Part shown: positions 24,959 through 37,283 of the stretch, in pieces
How the letters are laid out: each line of letters begins with the position of its first letter
Numbering within the stretch: the first letter of the stretch is position 1
Assembly (NCBI GenBank): GCA_029215795.1
Contig: JARDYH010000006.1
Span: 29,465,501-29,529,500, forward strand
DNA length: 64,000 bases
From: Anniella stebbinsi
Lineage: Eukaryota > Chordata > Lepidosauria > Squamata > Anniellidae
Reading direction: 5' to 3'
The notes under the pieces: model-generated
Databases searched by the model: none
What the model was told of the DNA's origin: nothing
The model's input: the letters and a program-made list of their open reading frames with translations, nothing else
Made by a program: the position numbers and the translations under genes

Positions 24959-26690
24959 ATGGCTCCGCTGGTGAAGAAATCATGCTCCAAAGCTACAATT
25001 AAACACAAAGTCGTTACTCGTGTAAGGATAGTTAGAAAACCGCAGAAAAAAGGACACAAGTATCCTCATCGCCTGCAAGGAGTACATTTTTGCTGATTGA
25101 CCGTGAGATATACAGCTTACCAACTCATGCCGCCTGCTGAGTCTTGCCAAACAGATCCAGTCCAGCTGTAAGGGAGATAACTGAGGTAGAGGGAATCGGG
25201 GCGCATACAGCCCACAATTAGGTTTGATTCAGACCTGGAAAAGGATGAGAGGGGGCAGCAGCAATTCAGCGCCAGACCTGCAAAACCGTGAGAAATCCTC
25301 CCCCTAAAGGATTCACAACAATCTAGATGGGTGGCCATTTTGGAAAGCAGTTTCAATTTCTCCCAGTAGGAAGAAGCTGTCATTTTCTATATGTCTTCTA
25401 ATCTACACCAATAATGAACATTTTCAAATTGTTGAATCAGTACTTTCCCGACTCACATGATAGTGCTAGATAACTTGACTAATCGTTTATTAGATAAGCA
25501 AGCTCCTTGAACAGGCTGTGCACAGAAGCCTATTCACAACGCACACACGTCAGGTTCTTTTCCGCCTCCTCAAAAACAAAAAAGACTTCTAACTCAAAAG
25601 GACTCGGCCCAATTCCTAGTCAGCATTCCCATGCACACTCTATGGAAGGTTCTCCTGACCCACCCTCTGTAATCACGTGGCGGCCCACTTGGTCACACTC
25701 TACTACAATCGACCATACCCAGATAGTGATTTTCCCTTGTCTTCCCAACAGGCCAACTCTGCAGGGGAAGAAGGGGAATGGTCAGAGATAGGGCCTTGCA
25801 TCTAACAGATTGACTTTATACCCTTGTTGTCCAAAGCAATTGCCTCCTTAGACACTCAGCCAACAGAACCGGAGAAAAAACAACTATCCAGAGGAGCTGC
25901 GATATTCCTAGAACCTCAGTTAACCATCAGAGCGCTACCTTTTCCTAACTTGGGGGGGGGGGAGTTACTTAGAGAGGAAGAGAAATCATCCCTTCAGGGG
26001 AAGAAGGGTGCTAATGCAGCACAAAAAGTTTATGCACTTCTGCAAGATGTCATGAAAGAACTTGAAACGCTCCTGTGATGGCACTCTTCTCAGGGGCAGT
26101 CATGTCAAAAGACGGAGACACTCCCCTTAAAGACCAGGGAGAAAGAAGGTCTGATGTAGCATTAAAGAAAACTAATGAAGCATCAGCTCTAGCACTGGGG
26201 CATCAGCAGTTTCTTCATACTTCTCTAGAGCTTCTTTGCAATGGATGGGAGGATATTATAAGCAATAAAGACTTAAATCAGGCTACCTTATAGAGAAGAT
26301 TACTTCACCTCTCAAAGTCTTTTGCCTTCTTAGCAGGCGCCACACAGGATCCACTTCAATTTAATGCATGCTCCATGGCAGCCACTGCTGTGGCTCAGCA
26401 TTCTATCTGGTTTAAGCACTGGAATGTAGATATTGCTTCTAAAGGAAATCTCTGCTAAACCATCTTCTTCCATCCAACCTGCCAAAAACGGATGCCAGCA
26501 ATCCCAAGGTGGGAGGAAAATTCCAGCATTTCCTCCCAACACCAATGCGTCCTTGACAGCAACTTGGAAAAATTGAAAATCTTTCATTTGACTTTATAAA
26601 ATTGACACATACACCTCTGCAGATGCCTTCTTTGGTAGGAGGGTACTCCAGAAGGTAATAGCATCACAATAGACTTAATAAATTGTAGAT
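24959..26690 (+). pseudogene. Decayed DIRS gag-like ORF1
   Basis: A + strand reading frame starts at the ATG at 24959 (MAPLVKKSCSKATIKHK...), is basic, and stops after ~44 codons. Fragments continue at 25507-25791, 25824-26078 (SKAIASLDTQ) and 26075-26293. Around 26370-26460 one frame reads AATAVAQHSIWFKHWNVDIA then SKGNLC before a stop; the AVA-x-R/H-x-IWFKxWN...SK pattern is what I remember of vertebrate DIRS gag-like proteins. Several stops and frameshifts make it non-functional. An alternative is another gag-like retroelement, so I am only moderately sure of the family. Confidence 0.55.
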
Positions 26691-26724
26691 TGAGTAGATC
26701 TTCGCAACCAAATTGATAGTTCGG

Positions 26725-26840
26725 TTTAGGATATCCCATTGTGGAATGCCTTTGTCACACCAACGTGGAGAATGGAGCATTTGTACTGACCGAAAAACTT
26801 CCTTCCGCGTTGGCATGCTGAAGGCATCCCAATCACACCC
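26725..26840 (+). repeat. Putative internal complementary region of DIRS-like element
   Basis: The stretch TCCCATTGTGGAATGCCTTT is a diverged direct copy of the outer part of the right terminal repeat (29330-29355). It is also, inversely, like the left outer flank. Such a copy inside the right part of the element is expected for DIRS replication. The nested LINE starts immediately after. Confidence 0.4.
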
Positions 26841-29035
26841 ATTTATTTATTTATTTATTTATTGCATTTTTATACCACCCTATAGCTGAAGCTCTCGAGG
26901 TGGTTCACAAAAATTAAAACCATGAAATCATTTTAAGAAATATAAAACAAACAACAATCTAAAAATACAAAATAACATGCAATATAGAAAACACAACCAG
27001 GATAAAAGCAAGCAGCAGAGATTAATACAGACTAAAATACAAATTTAAAACAGCAAGGGTTAAAATTGGGTTAATTTAGCTGTTTAAAATGCTGGGAGAA
27101 TAAAAAGGTCTTCACCTGGCGACGAAAGGAGTACAAAGTAGGCACCAGGCGAACCTCTCTGGGGATCTCATTCCATAGCAGGGGTGCCACAGCAGAGAAA
27201 GCCCTCCTCCTGGTGGCCACCTGCCTAACTTCCTTTGGCAGGGCTCACGGTGAAGGACCCCTGTAGATGATCTTAGGGTCCGGGCAGGTACATATGAGAG
27301 GAGGTGTTCCTTCAGATAACCTGGCCCCAAGCCGTTTAGAGCTTTGAATGTTAATACCAGCACTTTGAATTGGGCCCGGACCTGGACCAGTAGCCAGTAA
27401 AGCTGGAAAAGGGCTGGCGTGATGTGGTCTCGTTGGCCAGTCCCTGTTGGCAAACGTGCTGTCCTGTTTTGCACCACCTATAGTTTCCAGACCGTTTTCA
27501 AGGGCAGCCCCATGTATAACGCATTGCAGTAATCCAGACGAGAGGTTATCAGAGCGTGGATAACTGTAGCTAGGCTATCTCTGTCTAGATAAGGGCACAG
27601 TTGGTATATCAGCCTAAGCTGATAAAAGGTGCTTTTTGCCACCGAGTTCACCTGTGCCTCAAGTGACAGTTCTGGATCCAAGAGCACCCCCAAACTACGG
27701 ACCCGATCTTTTAGGGGGAGTGCAACCCCCTCTAGAAAAGGGTGAACATCACCTAGCCGGACAGCCGAACCACCCTCTAACAGTACCTCCGTCTTGTCTG
27801 GATTCAGTTTGTTAGCCCTTATCCAGTCCATTACCATACCCAGGCACTGATTCAGAACTGCCACTGCCTCATCTGGGTTTGATGAAAAGGAAGGGTAGAG
27901 CTGGGTGTCATCCACGTATTGATGACATCTCAGCCCACATCTCCGGATAACCTCTCCCAGCAGCTTCATGTATATGTTAAACAGCATAGAGGATAAAATA
28001 GAGCCCTGTGGAACCCCGTGGCTTAAGTTCCATGGCACAGAGCAATAATCCCCCAGCACCACCTTCTGGAATCGGCCATCCAAGTAGGAGTAGAACCACT
28101 GCAGCGCAGTGCCTCCAACTCCCAGCCCAGACAACCTATCCAGAAGGATACCATGGTCGATGGTATCAAAATCTGCTGAGAGGTCCAAGAGAACCAACAG
28201 GGTTGCACTCCCCCTGTCCCTTTCCCGGCAAAGGTCATCCCACAGGGTGACCAATGCAGTTTCTGTTCCAAAGCCAGGCCTGAAACCCGATTGAAAAGGA
28301 TCTAGATAATCCGTTTCATTCAAGAGTGCCTGGAATTGTCCTGCACCTTGCCCATGAAGGGGATGTTCGCCACCGGCCTATAGTTGTTAGCATCTTCCAG
28401 GTCCAGATTAGGCTTTTTCAGGAGTGGTCTGATTACCGCCTCTTTTAAAGAGGCCGGCACCACTCTCTCTCTCAAGGAGGCATTTGCAACCTCTTGGACC
28501 CAGCCGGAGGTCCCCTCCTTATTTGATGTAATTAGCCACGAAGGGCAAGGGTCAAGCACACAAGTGGTCAGCCGGACTTGGCCAAGCAACTTATCCACAT
28601 CCTCAGGCCTCAATAACTGAAACTCATCCAATAAAACTGGACCAGACTGTGCTCTGAACACCTCTACCAGCGGAGCTGCATTAAGCGTAGTGTCCAATTC
28701 AAGACGAATCTGAGCGACTTTATCTTCAAAGTGCCGTGCAAACTCGTCACAGTGTGCTACCGAGGGTTCCACCACCTCTCGCCCTGGCCCAGAGTGTAGC
28801 CACGAACCACCCAGAAAAGCTCCACCGGACGACGCTGTGAAGATGCAATTCTGGCAGAAAATAACTGTCTCTTCGCCACCCTCACCACCACAGAGTAGGC
28901 TCGATAGTGACCTCTAGCCTGTGTCCGATCAGACTCAGCATGAGTTTTCCTCCACCTGCGTTTTAGCCGTCTTCCCTCTTGCTTCATTGCCCAAGAGAGC
29001 TCTTGGGTGCGATTGTGTCAACCGCCCAGATCATC
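26841..29035 (-). mobile_element. 5'-truncated L2/CR1-group LINE with ORF2 remnant
   Basis: On the minus strand the order is a 5'-truncated ORF2 (from about 29035), reverse transcriptase, C-terminal domain, 3' UTR and a terminal (AAAT)n tail at 26841-26864. It lies inside the DIRS-like element in the opposite orientation, so it inserted later. The 3' 360 bp are closely similar to the copy at 30411-30776. No clear target-site duplication was found. Confidence 0.85.
27112..28987 (-). pseudogene. LINE ORF2 reverse transcriptase remnant
   Basis: Three minus-strand frames cover one original ORF. 28987-28757 is the segment before the RT with RRPVELFWVV. 28775-28320 holds the early RT motifs, with KEAVIRPLLKKPNLDLED and NNYRPVANIPFMGK. 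28323-27478 reads DPFQSGFRPGFGTETAL, DLSADFDTIDHGILLDRL, GVPQGSILSSMLFNIY and YVDDTQLY, the catalytic xxDD motif of non-LTR reverse transcriptases. 27477-27112 carries the C-terminal region. A stop at the end of the 28323-27478 frame and frameshifts between pieces show it is inactive. The enzyme reverse transcribes the element's own RNA at a nicked target. The upstream endonuclease domain is lost by 5' truncation. The family is L2 or a close CR1-group relative. Confidence 0.85.
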
Positions 29036-29245
29036 TCTACATTTTCACTTAGTCTATACATACACAGTTTACAGCAGCTGACCTCTATTCCTTCAAGCTT
29101 GTCCTTTTCCTGTGGGGCTCTAGCCAGTTATTCTTTTAGATGTGATAACTGTCTTAATATTAATCTGCGTGGCCTTCTGGTCCTTCTTATGACCACCTGG
29201 GAGAGTTTAGTCTTTTCTCTATATCTGAGCTACAACCATGGACAG

Positions 29246-29380
29246 AACTGGCAAGGAGGCGCCTGGGACCTGTAGAGTACTTGAAAATCTGTCACATGGT
29301 CCTAGTTTTTCCCTTCCCAGTAAGGGGAGTTAACCCATTGTGGGATGCCTTCCACAAACCAAGCCAGAAGGAACCTGCTC
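29246..29380 (-). repeat. Right inverted terminal repeat of DIRS-like element
   Basis: Its complement aligns with 24645-24786, including AACTGGCAAGGAGGCGCCTG, GTAGAGTACTTGAAAATCTG and GTTAACCCATTGTGGGATGC. It is followed at 29394-29424 by a perfect 12-bp stem hairpin. Confidence 0.75.
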
Positions 29381-30410
29381 AGTAAATACGAATGTTCTGC
29401 TTATTGATCCGAAATAAGCAGAACCAGGCTGGAAACTATTGTTAGACATGCCAGCACTTATTTCTCCTATGATAGTATGGGGTAGCTGATCTGCCTGTGA
29501 TCTCTGTTTCTCTCTTTTTTCTCATGGCAGTGTGAGAAGCAAAGAGTTGAAACTGATTCCCACCCCCAAATTGTATAGCAGAGCAAACATGGAAATAGTT
29601 TAGAAAAGTTGTTTTGAGGGCATCTGCAGAGAAGCCTTAAATTAATCCTAGACATGTTTGAGATCATGCTGGTTCCTATGGAATGTTTTAAGCACTTTTG
29701 CAAGATTTTTGACTTTGAGAGAGAGAGGCAGATAATCTGCTATGACTTGGGTTGGAGCATATTTCTAAAGCAAATTATTAAATTCTTGTAACAAGGCATT
29801 ATGCTACATTTTAGTGCTAACTTACCAGTAGCTGTGCCTAAGTGCTAGGAAATAAGACAGATCCTTACCGTTTCTTCTCTTCTGCTAGACTTCTATTCAC
29901 CTTGCAATGAATGATCTATCTTTGTTTGATCAGACAGGCCAACGTGGCCCTATGTCAAAGGAGTCTTTTCAATTTGTTATCCTAGCAGCTGGTTCTCCTC
30001 TGTTGCCTTTGCGTATTGTACATCTGGAAGAAGGCCTCTTGCAGCTGGGAGCTATTTCATGTCTAACCCACATCCCCTGTTCCTAATAGAAATATTCTTT
30101 TAACAGTGAATGTCAAGTGAAGCCTTAATGCAATATCTGAAATTAAAATATTAATCATTACTGAGCTTGGCATTTGTTTCTAGAGTCTTCATCTGCTTAG
30201 CAGAATTTTAACAACTTTTGAGGTAACTCTAATATACATCCCTTGGTTCCTTCTTAAAATGAAATGAACCTGACTACAAGTGCATATTTCTTTAAACTTG
30301 TATATTGTATTGAACTTTCTTTATAAAGGTATAACAATAGGAAAGCTAGGCAAAGTTCAGTGCTTCTAAACTGGGCACTTTGGGTTGTAATCTACAGAAG
30401 AGTATCTACA

Positions 30411-30776
30411 TTTATTTATTTATTTATTTATTTATTACATTTTTATACCGCCCCATAGCCGAAGCTCTCTGGGCGGTTCACAAAAATTAAAACCATGAAA
30501 TCATTTTAAAATATATAAAACAAGGCACAATCTAAAAACACAGAATAACATACAATATAAAAACACAACCAGAATAAAACCAAGCAGCAGGAATTAATAC
30601 AGATTAAAATACAAATTTAAAACAGCAAGGATTAAAATTGAGTTAATTTAACTGTTAAAATACCGGGAGAATAAAAAGGTCTTCACCTGGCGACGAAAAG
30701 AGTACAAAGTAGGCGCCAGGCGAACCTCTCTGGGGAGCTCATTCCACAGCCGGGGTGCCACAGCAGAGAAAGCCCT
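30411..30776 (-). mobile_element. LINE 3' end, same family as 26841-29035
   Basis: It starts with (TTTA)n, then TTTTTATACCGCCCCATAGC, and ends inside the coding part. The minus frame reads FSAVAPRLWNELPREVRLAP, a typical C-terminus of this LINE group, followed by RRQVKTFLFSRYF. It is 5' truncated to ~366 bp. It is closely similar to 26841-27210 in the same orientation. Confidence 0.85.
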
Positions 30777-31896
30777 GTTCAAATAAAACCAGTTCAAATT
30801 ACTCTGAATTTCAAGCAGCTTAATTAAAACTTGCACAGGATGCATAAGTGGATTTACTCCTTTCAGTGGGGTTTATTCATTATTTATGTCAAAATACATG
30901 CAGATCCACTGGTTAGTCATTAGCTTCACACCAAAATGAAACAAACTATGCACTCTTACGGCTTCCCGGAATTTAGATTCCATAGAGTAAGTTCATTTTG
31001 CAGCCATTTGAATAGGGTTCAGGATAGTTGCTTACCACTTCTATGTTAGAGGGAAAGCAACAGCAAGTGAAGCCACAGCTGAGAAGCCGGATCCTCCCTC
31101 CCTCATCCCCTATTTTTTAGCTGCTGTAACCAAAGAGGAAGCTTCTTACACAGCATCTAAAACAGCAACTGGTTCTGACAAGTGAGGCAACATATGTAGC
31201 TCATCTTGTTTAAAACAAGCAAGACCATAATGCACATTTACTGCAGTGTTTTACTAATATAGAGAGAGGAAGAAGAGGAGAGTGCTCATTCAAAAATAGC
31301 ATGAAGAACAAACCTCATGGACAGTTAACTCTTCTGTTGCTGCCACAGTGGCTTCCCCAGAGCACTAGAGAAGAAGCATCGGCCTGAGTGCCACTTGCAG
31401 TGGCCTACAGCTTTGGGACATACGTTGTCCCCTTCTGCTGACATAGAAGCTTAGTCCAAATCCTAAAATATGATGGGGCCATTGGTTTCCTAAATCTTAT
31501 TTTGTATTCATTAAACAAATACTAAAAGGGTTTCTTTTTAAAAATTGCTCAGTGATTTCTTGGAATTCTTTTCAATTCTTGACTATTTGTGTGTGTGTGT
31601 TAAATATGTGCCTCAAGTCTTTAGTTTTCAAAGGGCCATTTATACCACAGAGAGGCTTGTGGATCAGAATCTGCCCCTTAATTCCAAGTCTCTATTCTGA
31701 AGTTTGTGTCAGTGGCTAAAAGTTTTAGGAGGGCACATTCAGGAGTATACTGTACACAAAGAACACTGAAAGAAGTAACTCAGAAACAGTCTAAATATTA
31801 ATGACAAGTTTTACTTCTACGTACTTCATACAAAATCTGCTGAACTGTTTTTTTGTTTAAACCTTTTTTGTTACTATAGATATGTTGAAAACATTG

Positions 31897-31989
31897 GGTT
31901 GGATCCAGACTTAGCCACACCCAATGAATCAATGGGACAAACTGTTGATTTCAACGGGTCTATTCCACGTATGACTAAGTCTGGACCAA
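31897..31989. repeat. Palindromic interspersed repeat (TTGGATCCAGACTTAG family)
   Basis: The left end GGATCCAGACTTAGCC and right end GACTAAGTCTGGACC are nearly complementary. The core is CAATGGGACAAACTGTTGAT followed by TTCAACGGGTC. Confidence 0.55.
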
Positions 31990-33424
31990 GCACACTATGT
32001 TCAATATAAAAAAAAAGTCTTACAAATTTAAAGCTATGTCCTGCAAATGTCTTGCAAAAAATATTTTTCAAGTCACCTGAAAACAACCAGTAATTGTGAC
32101 AGCAAAATGTTCACTAAATGTAAGGACTCATAAATGCATTTTTGTATACTTCATAAATTCTTCATCTTCGTTTCTAAATATAGAGAGTATTCTGAGAACA
32201 AACAGGACAGTTTGAAATGTATTGTTGATTCAGGTTAATTTTAAAGGAACTTCCTTAATTTCTTGCTTCGGCAAATTGAAAGTCTTCTGTGTGGCGTGTT
32301 TGAAAGGAATCCTCTCCTCCTTGTGTTGGTGCAGGCTTTAGGCACTGCCTGTTTGGTCAACAAGCAACAGTGGGTGGTCGGGCTGTAGCACAGGACAAGG
32401 GCCTGCTGTGCACAGGAAAAAATGTTCAAAGGTGTTTAAGGGCGGTAAGGAAGTCTGCTGCCCTTCAGAGAATCCAACAGCTATAGATCAGTGTTTCTTC
32501 TCAGTATTGTAGCCTTTGTGAGAGATCCCTATATGGTGCACACAGGAAGAGAAAATACTATAACATCATTACCTTGTGATACATCTGGACATTTTTCATA
32601 AGCCTTTACATATAGATCATATAGTCCTGCTTCATAACTTTGTAATGACATTTTCTTTAATCTGCTGGATTTTCATTTCTGTAAATGAAGATATCCCAGA
32701 TGAGAAAAACTATACTAAAATCAAGATGTCAAATAATTAATCGGAAGTTGTTAGCTTTTTTGTCTTGAAGACAGATAATATTTCATACTAGAAATAAGCC
32801 TCAGTCATCAGCTTTCATCAACCGTTTTAAACTGTGTGTCTCATTTAACTTAATTGTACAAATAACACTGTAAGTTTAGGGAAGAAGTTATTATTGATAC
32901 AATGCAAAAACAGTCAGGAGAAAATAAAATTGTAGCCAAATGTTTGTGCAATGCTTCTTTAAAAGTTAAAGTCTTAATAGTTCTATGTTAGATCTTCCTT
33001 CTAAAACTACACTTCTACCAAATTTGTACGTAAGTACACTCTCACATTCATAATGGATGCAATCAACAAACTTATGAAGTGGCAAAGGTCTTGAGATTAA
33101 TATGTCGTTGACTTTAGATTAATTTTGAAGTTATTGCATTGTACTCTAGCTGCATACTGCATGCAAATATGTTGAGTGGTTTGTGTAAGTGTGCATTTTT
33201 CCAAAGCAGTTAAGGCTTTGTATTGAATATACTTCTATATAGGTTGTAAATTACAGTCTCTAAATGCCATTTTAAGTAATACATCAAAATCTTTAAAATT
33301 CTCTTTTTAAGGTATGCATTGACATTGTTTGAGATCAGCTGACTGGTGCATTATTTGTAGAGATATATTTTACTATGTTTTAAATCCTGTCTTGTATTTC
33401 TCAATTACACTTTCATATGGAGAA

Positions 33425-33427
<3 letters not shown>

Positions 33428-33456
<29 letters not shown>
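33428..33456. repeat. (AT)n microsatellite
   Basis: About 14 uninterrupted AT units lie in AT-rich intron sequence. Confidence 0.97.
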
Positions 33457-33459
<3 letters not shown>

Positions 33460-34062
33460 TTTTCCACACTTTGAGATATCATAATGCCCTTTCTTTCAGT
33501 ATAGTGTGAACTCTAAGATCTTCTGTCAATGCTTGTGGAGTTTCTTGAATAATTAGCTCAAATGTTTTTTTTTTAATTTAGAAAAGAAAAACTTTGCACC
33601 TATATTCAGTACTTAAAATAGCATTATGTAGTTTCAAATACCCATGCTTTTACTTTTTATTCTGAGAGAGAGAGGTGTTTGAATACTGATTAGTGCAGCA
33701 ACTTTCTTTTCCAGGCTGCAGTGTGTAGTCCTGAAGCGCTATCTCCTGGACAACTCAGAAAAAAGTCAGCATTGCTAATGCACTCCAGATGTTCATTAGT
33801 CCTGAGGGTATATGTGCTGTTGTAGTTCTCCGCTCCTGTGTTGTACTTTCTTGTAATGCTAGACAACCAATTAAGAAATTAGTTTCATGTTAAACTTTCT
33901 TTTCCTGGTACTATTGCAAGCTGATGATGTGGTTCCTAGTGGAACAAGAGAGTATTCTTTGCCCTGTTTTCTATTATTGCTGAATAAACAAACCATTTTG
34001 GCTTTTTGGCCATTTAGTATATTCATGTTCTCATCATATCAATCTACTATCAGGCAAGCTGT

Positions 34063-34104
<42 letters not shown>
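34063..34104. repeat. (ATC)n microsatellite
   Basis: Fourteen consecutive ATC units. They create a run of isoleucines in a spurious + ORF (33887-34207). Confidence 0.97.
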
Positions 34105-36011
34105 TTTTTGGGAAATACTAATTACAATAAATCCTTTGTACTTGATGCAGTGCATAAATAAGAAATACTTTTCAAAATTCTTTTCTCACTTTTTCCTATA
34201 TAGATAGCAGCTAAGTCTTAAAGCCTGCAATGCAAGATGAACATGGGGAGATTAACTACTACTAGATGGTTAAGATGTGAATATGCAGAGAGAGAGAGAG
34301 ACATACGACGTAATTTTAGAATAGGAAGTGCATTTCAATTGAAAATACTCATGTCAATTGAATAATTTTGTTTTGTCTTGCTTGTTTCTTCCAACAATTT
34401 CAGGAAATTTACAGATTATTTGGCTTAGTTTGAAGATACTGAGCCAAAACCATATGTATGTAAAAATGAGTGATTCAAAGCATTTAGAATTTCAACAGTT
34501 TCTAAAATACCCTTGTGAATTTTGGGTTGGTGGGTGGGGGATCATAATTAGTATGCTGTCCTTTTTGTTTGTTTGATTTGGTTTTCCTGTTTAAGAGAGG
34601 TTAGGTTAACACTAATTTAATTAGTTTAAAAATCATTCTGCAAATATTGGTTGAATGCCCACACTCCCAATATATACATCTGCAGGAGTAGAGGTATTTT
34701 TCCAAATGTTTTTGGAAATTATATATTTATGATTTTTCCCTTTACAGCATAGGTGCCTGGTTTTTCTCTTGAGTGTGATTTTGCTCAGTCTTGTAGTTAA
34801 CAACTTGTCTAGGGTGAATAACAATTCCTTTTGGGTGAGCAGCTTACTTAGACCATTGCTTAAATTACTCTGTGAAACAATCAAATGGGTGGTCAAACTG
34901 GGAAATTGTTTATCATTGCCTGAAAGACGGTGTGTGCCATTAATGAAGTACATATTGACAGTATTTAAACAAATTAAAGACCATTCAGATTAAATGTTTT
35001 ACAGTATGCTTTTTCAGCCAGGATTTAGAGTGTACATAAAGTAGGATTGTAGTAGATTTAGACAAAAAAAGGGATTCTGTTCATAACTTTTTTCCCCTAA
35101 GTGGTTGAACCAGTACTCCAAAACAGTTGATTGGCCTATCAGAATCTTCAAATGCCCCCAAAACCTTAAAGCTCCATATTCTAGGAATCACTTGAGGCCC
35201 TCCTTGCAAGGTTATCTGTGGCAGTGGTGGCAGGCCCAGTCTACACCTGAAAGAGCTAAATTGATGTGATGGTGCAGACATGTCTTTTATTTGCATTTCT
35301 TCGCTGTTTGTGTATAAAATGGGGTGACATCTTTTTTAAACATGAAATGGAGTCTATAGGTAAGGGGAGTGAAGCCCGACGCCTTCTCTTACTTTATCTT
35401 GCTGCACTCTTTTACTTCAATAAATGTTCTCCTTGGCCATGCTCACTTCTGGTTTTGGAGGTGGGCTGGGAGAAAATTGCTTGAAGCAATGGAGGGTATA
35501 TACCCATCACTGCCACCCACTGTAATGTGACCAGGCTAGCTACATGAATAAGTGTACATGCTGTCCCATCGCATACCTAGGACTCAGCCCCCTGATGCAT
35601 ATCTGGGGAACATGCATGTCTCAACTTGGAAGACAGAAGATCTGTTAAGAAGAAATTATCCTTTTATTTTTGACATGTTTCAGGATAAACACTTTCTCAT
35701 GGAAAGTTGTCTTTACACCTGAAATTAACAAAGAAAATGAAAACATTACTACCTGCATTCTTTAACAATGGCAGTGTTATATATGCACACATATGCCTAT
35801 CTGAAATAATATAAGATATTAATTTGAAACATTAGATAAATCCAAAAAACAAACAGCCTGCAGATATCCACATTTGCTAATAACTATTGCTTTATGCCAC
35901 TCAAATTATTTGTTTTCCTCAAAGTAATATATTATCAAACGCTTTAGAGATAACCTGTACAATACCTGGATCTCTCTTCAAACATACAAATGATATGTAG
36001 TTTGTTTTTAG

Positions 36012-36132
36012 GTTTTTATGGTTTTAATTTTTGTATATTTTGTATATTTTGTATATTTTTCATTTTTGTAAACCGCCCAGAGAGCTTTGGCTATGGGGTG
36101 ATATATAAATGTAATAAATAAAATAATAAAAT
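36012..36132 (+). mobile_element. LINE 3' end fragment, + orientation
   Basis: The sequence GGTTTTAATTTTTGTATATT, then GTAAACCGCCCAGAGAGCTT and TATGGGGTGATATATAAATG with AATAAATAA tail is the reverse complement of the 3' ends at 26841 and 30411. A small expansion of TTTTGTATAT (three copies) is included. Confidence 0.75.
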
Positions 36133-36277
36133 AAACATTAAAATATATACATTTGCAGAGGAACTGAACAAATTCAGCTCTGCAATCTTAAAATACCCTA
36201 TAATAGTTTGGAGAGAAGCTAAGAGAATTCAATTTCAAAACAATTTAAATTGTAATCTAGATGGGCCATTAAGAAGA

Positions 36278-36420
36278 ATCATAGAATAGAGTTGGAAGGG
36301 GTCTATAAGGTCGTTGAGTCCAATCCCCTGCTCAGTGCAGGAATCCACATACAGGAATCTGGCATATGGCTGTCCAGATGCATCTTGAATGTCTCTAGTG
36401 TGGGAGAGCCCACTAGAGAG
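36278..36420 (-). mobile_element. CR1 LINE 3' end
   Basis: It begins ATCATAGAATAGAGTTGGAA, the complement of the CR1 terminus. It continues GAGTCCAATCCCCTGCTCAG, CAGGAATCCAC and TGGCTGTCCAGATGCATCTT then GTGTGGGAGAGCCCAC. This is the typical truncated 3' end. Confidence 0.8.
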
Positions 36421-37283
36421 AAGAGAGGTGGCAGTATACAGATGAAATAGAGGAGCAGTTAATCTGAAAATGATATTCTGAATCTGGATTGATTGATTGA
36501 TGAAGATGGGGGAGGGTCAATGCAGCTAGAAATGGAATTGCAATAATATATTGAGCAGGTTGTGAATGGGGGGATTGCATAAGGGAATGGGTGCATTTTG
36601 ATGATGTTGAGAAATAGGTTTTAATGGGGCTTAGCTTGGTGGGAAGAAGGCAGGAGGCACAGGTTGTATTAAGTTTCCAGTAGTAATATTAGTTAAGTTG
36701 CAGTATATTAAGGGTAGTGTTTTAGTGTGATGAATTTCTGAAGTCGTTCATGGGTTTACAAACTTGTATTCCCATTTGCACCTATGCTTATGAACCTAGA
36801 GCCAAACTTTACATACTTAAAGGATATATTGGTTATTCTTTAAGAACTTGACAGTTCCTGTGAATGGATCTCCAAGGGCTCTGTATTCCCTCTAATTGCT
36901 GAGGGGAGTGCCAACTGAATCTGAGCCAAAACAGGGCCATTGAGAAAGTATTAGCATACTTTGGGGGAACCCTGAAGTTTGCAGTAGTACAGTAAATCTA
37001 TATTGTAAACCATTTCTGTTGTGAAAGCCACTGCTTAGTTCCTCCCAACTGTGCTCTGTGCTCTGAGTGCAAATTTCCCAAAGTTAAAATAATTCTTGGC
37101 CTGATAATCCTATATTTAATGTTAAATATTTACTGCTCTTGTTCCACCATTCCTCCAAGGAGCTTGGGGCAGCCCCGTTCCCAGTATTACCCTCTCCACA
37201 TTTTGAAGCAGGTTGGGCCAAAGTGACCCTTTGAATGTCATGACTGAAAGGAATTAAACTAGTCAGTAGCTAACACTCTATGG

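Larger units (their letters stand above)
24645..29380 (+). mobile_element. DIRS-like retroelement, internally deleted, with nested LINE
   Basis: The two ends are inverted repeats of about 140 bp (24645-24786 and the complement of 29246-29380). For example, ATGTGACAGATTTTCAAGTA on the left has its complement TACTTGAAAATCTGTCACAT on the right. Inverted terminal repeats are characteristic of DIRS-group tyrosine-recombinase retrotransposons. Between them lies a broken gag-like ORF on the + strand. No reverse transcriptase, RNase H, methylase-like or tyrosine recombinase region of this element is visible; the only RT belongs to the LINE inserted on the opposite strand. Near 26725-26775 a segment resembles the outer flank of the right terminal repeat (CCCATTGTGGAATGCC against CCCATTGTGGGATGCC), as expected of an internal complementary region. 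The class assignment rests on structure and a remembered gag motif. Confidence 0.65.

Noticed and set aside
26829..29018. CAATCACACCCA and TGGGTGCGATTG flanking the LINE (11 of 12 complementary)
   Set aside because: They are inverted rather than direct, so they are not a target duplication; probably chance or part of the host element.
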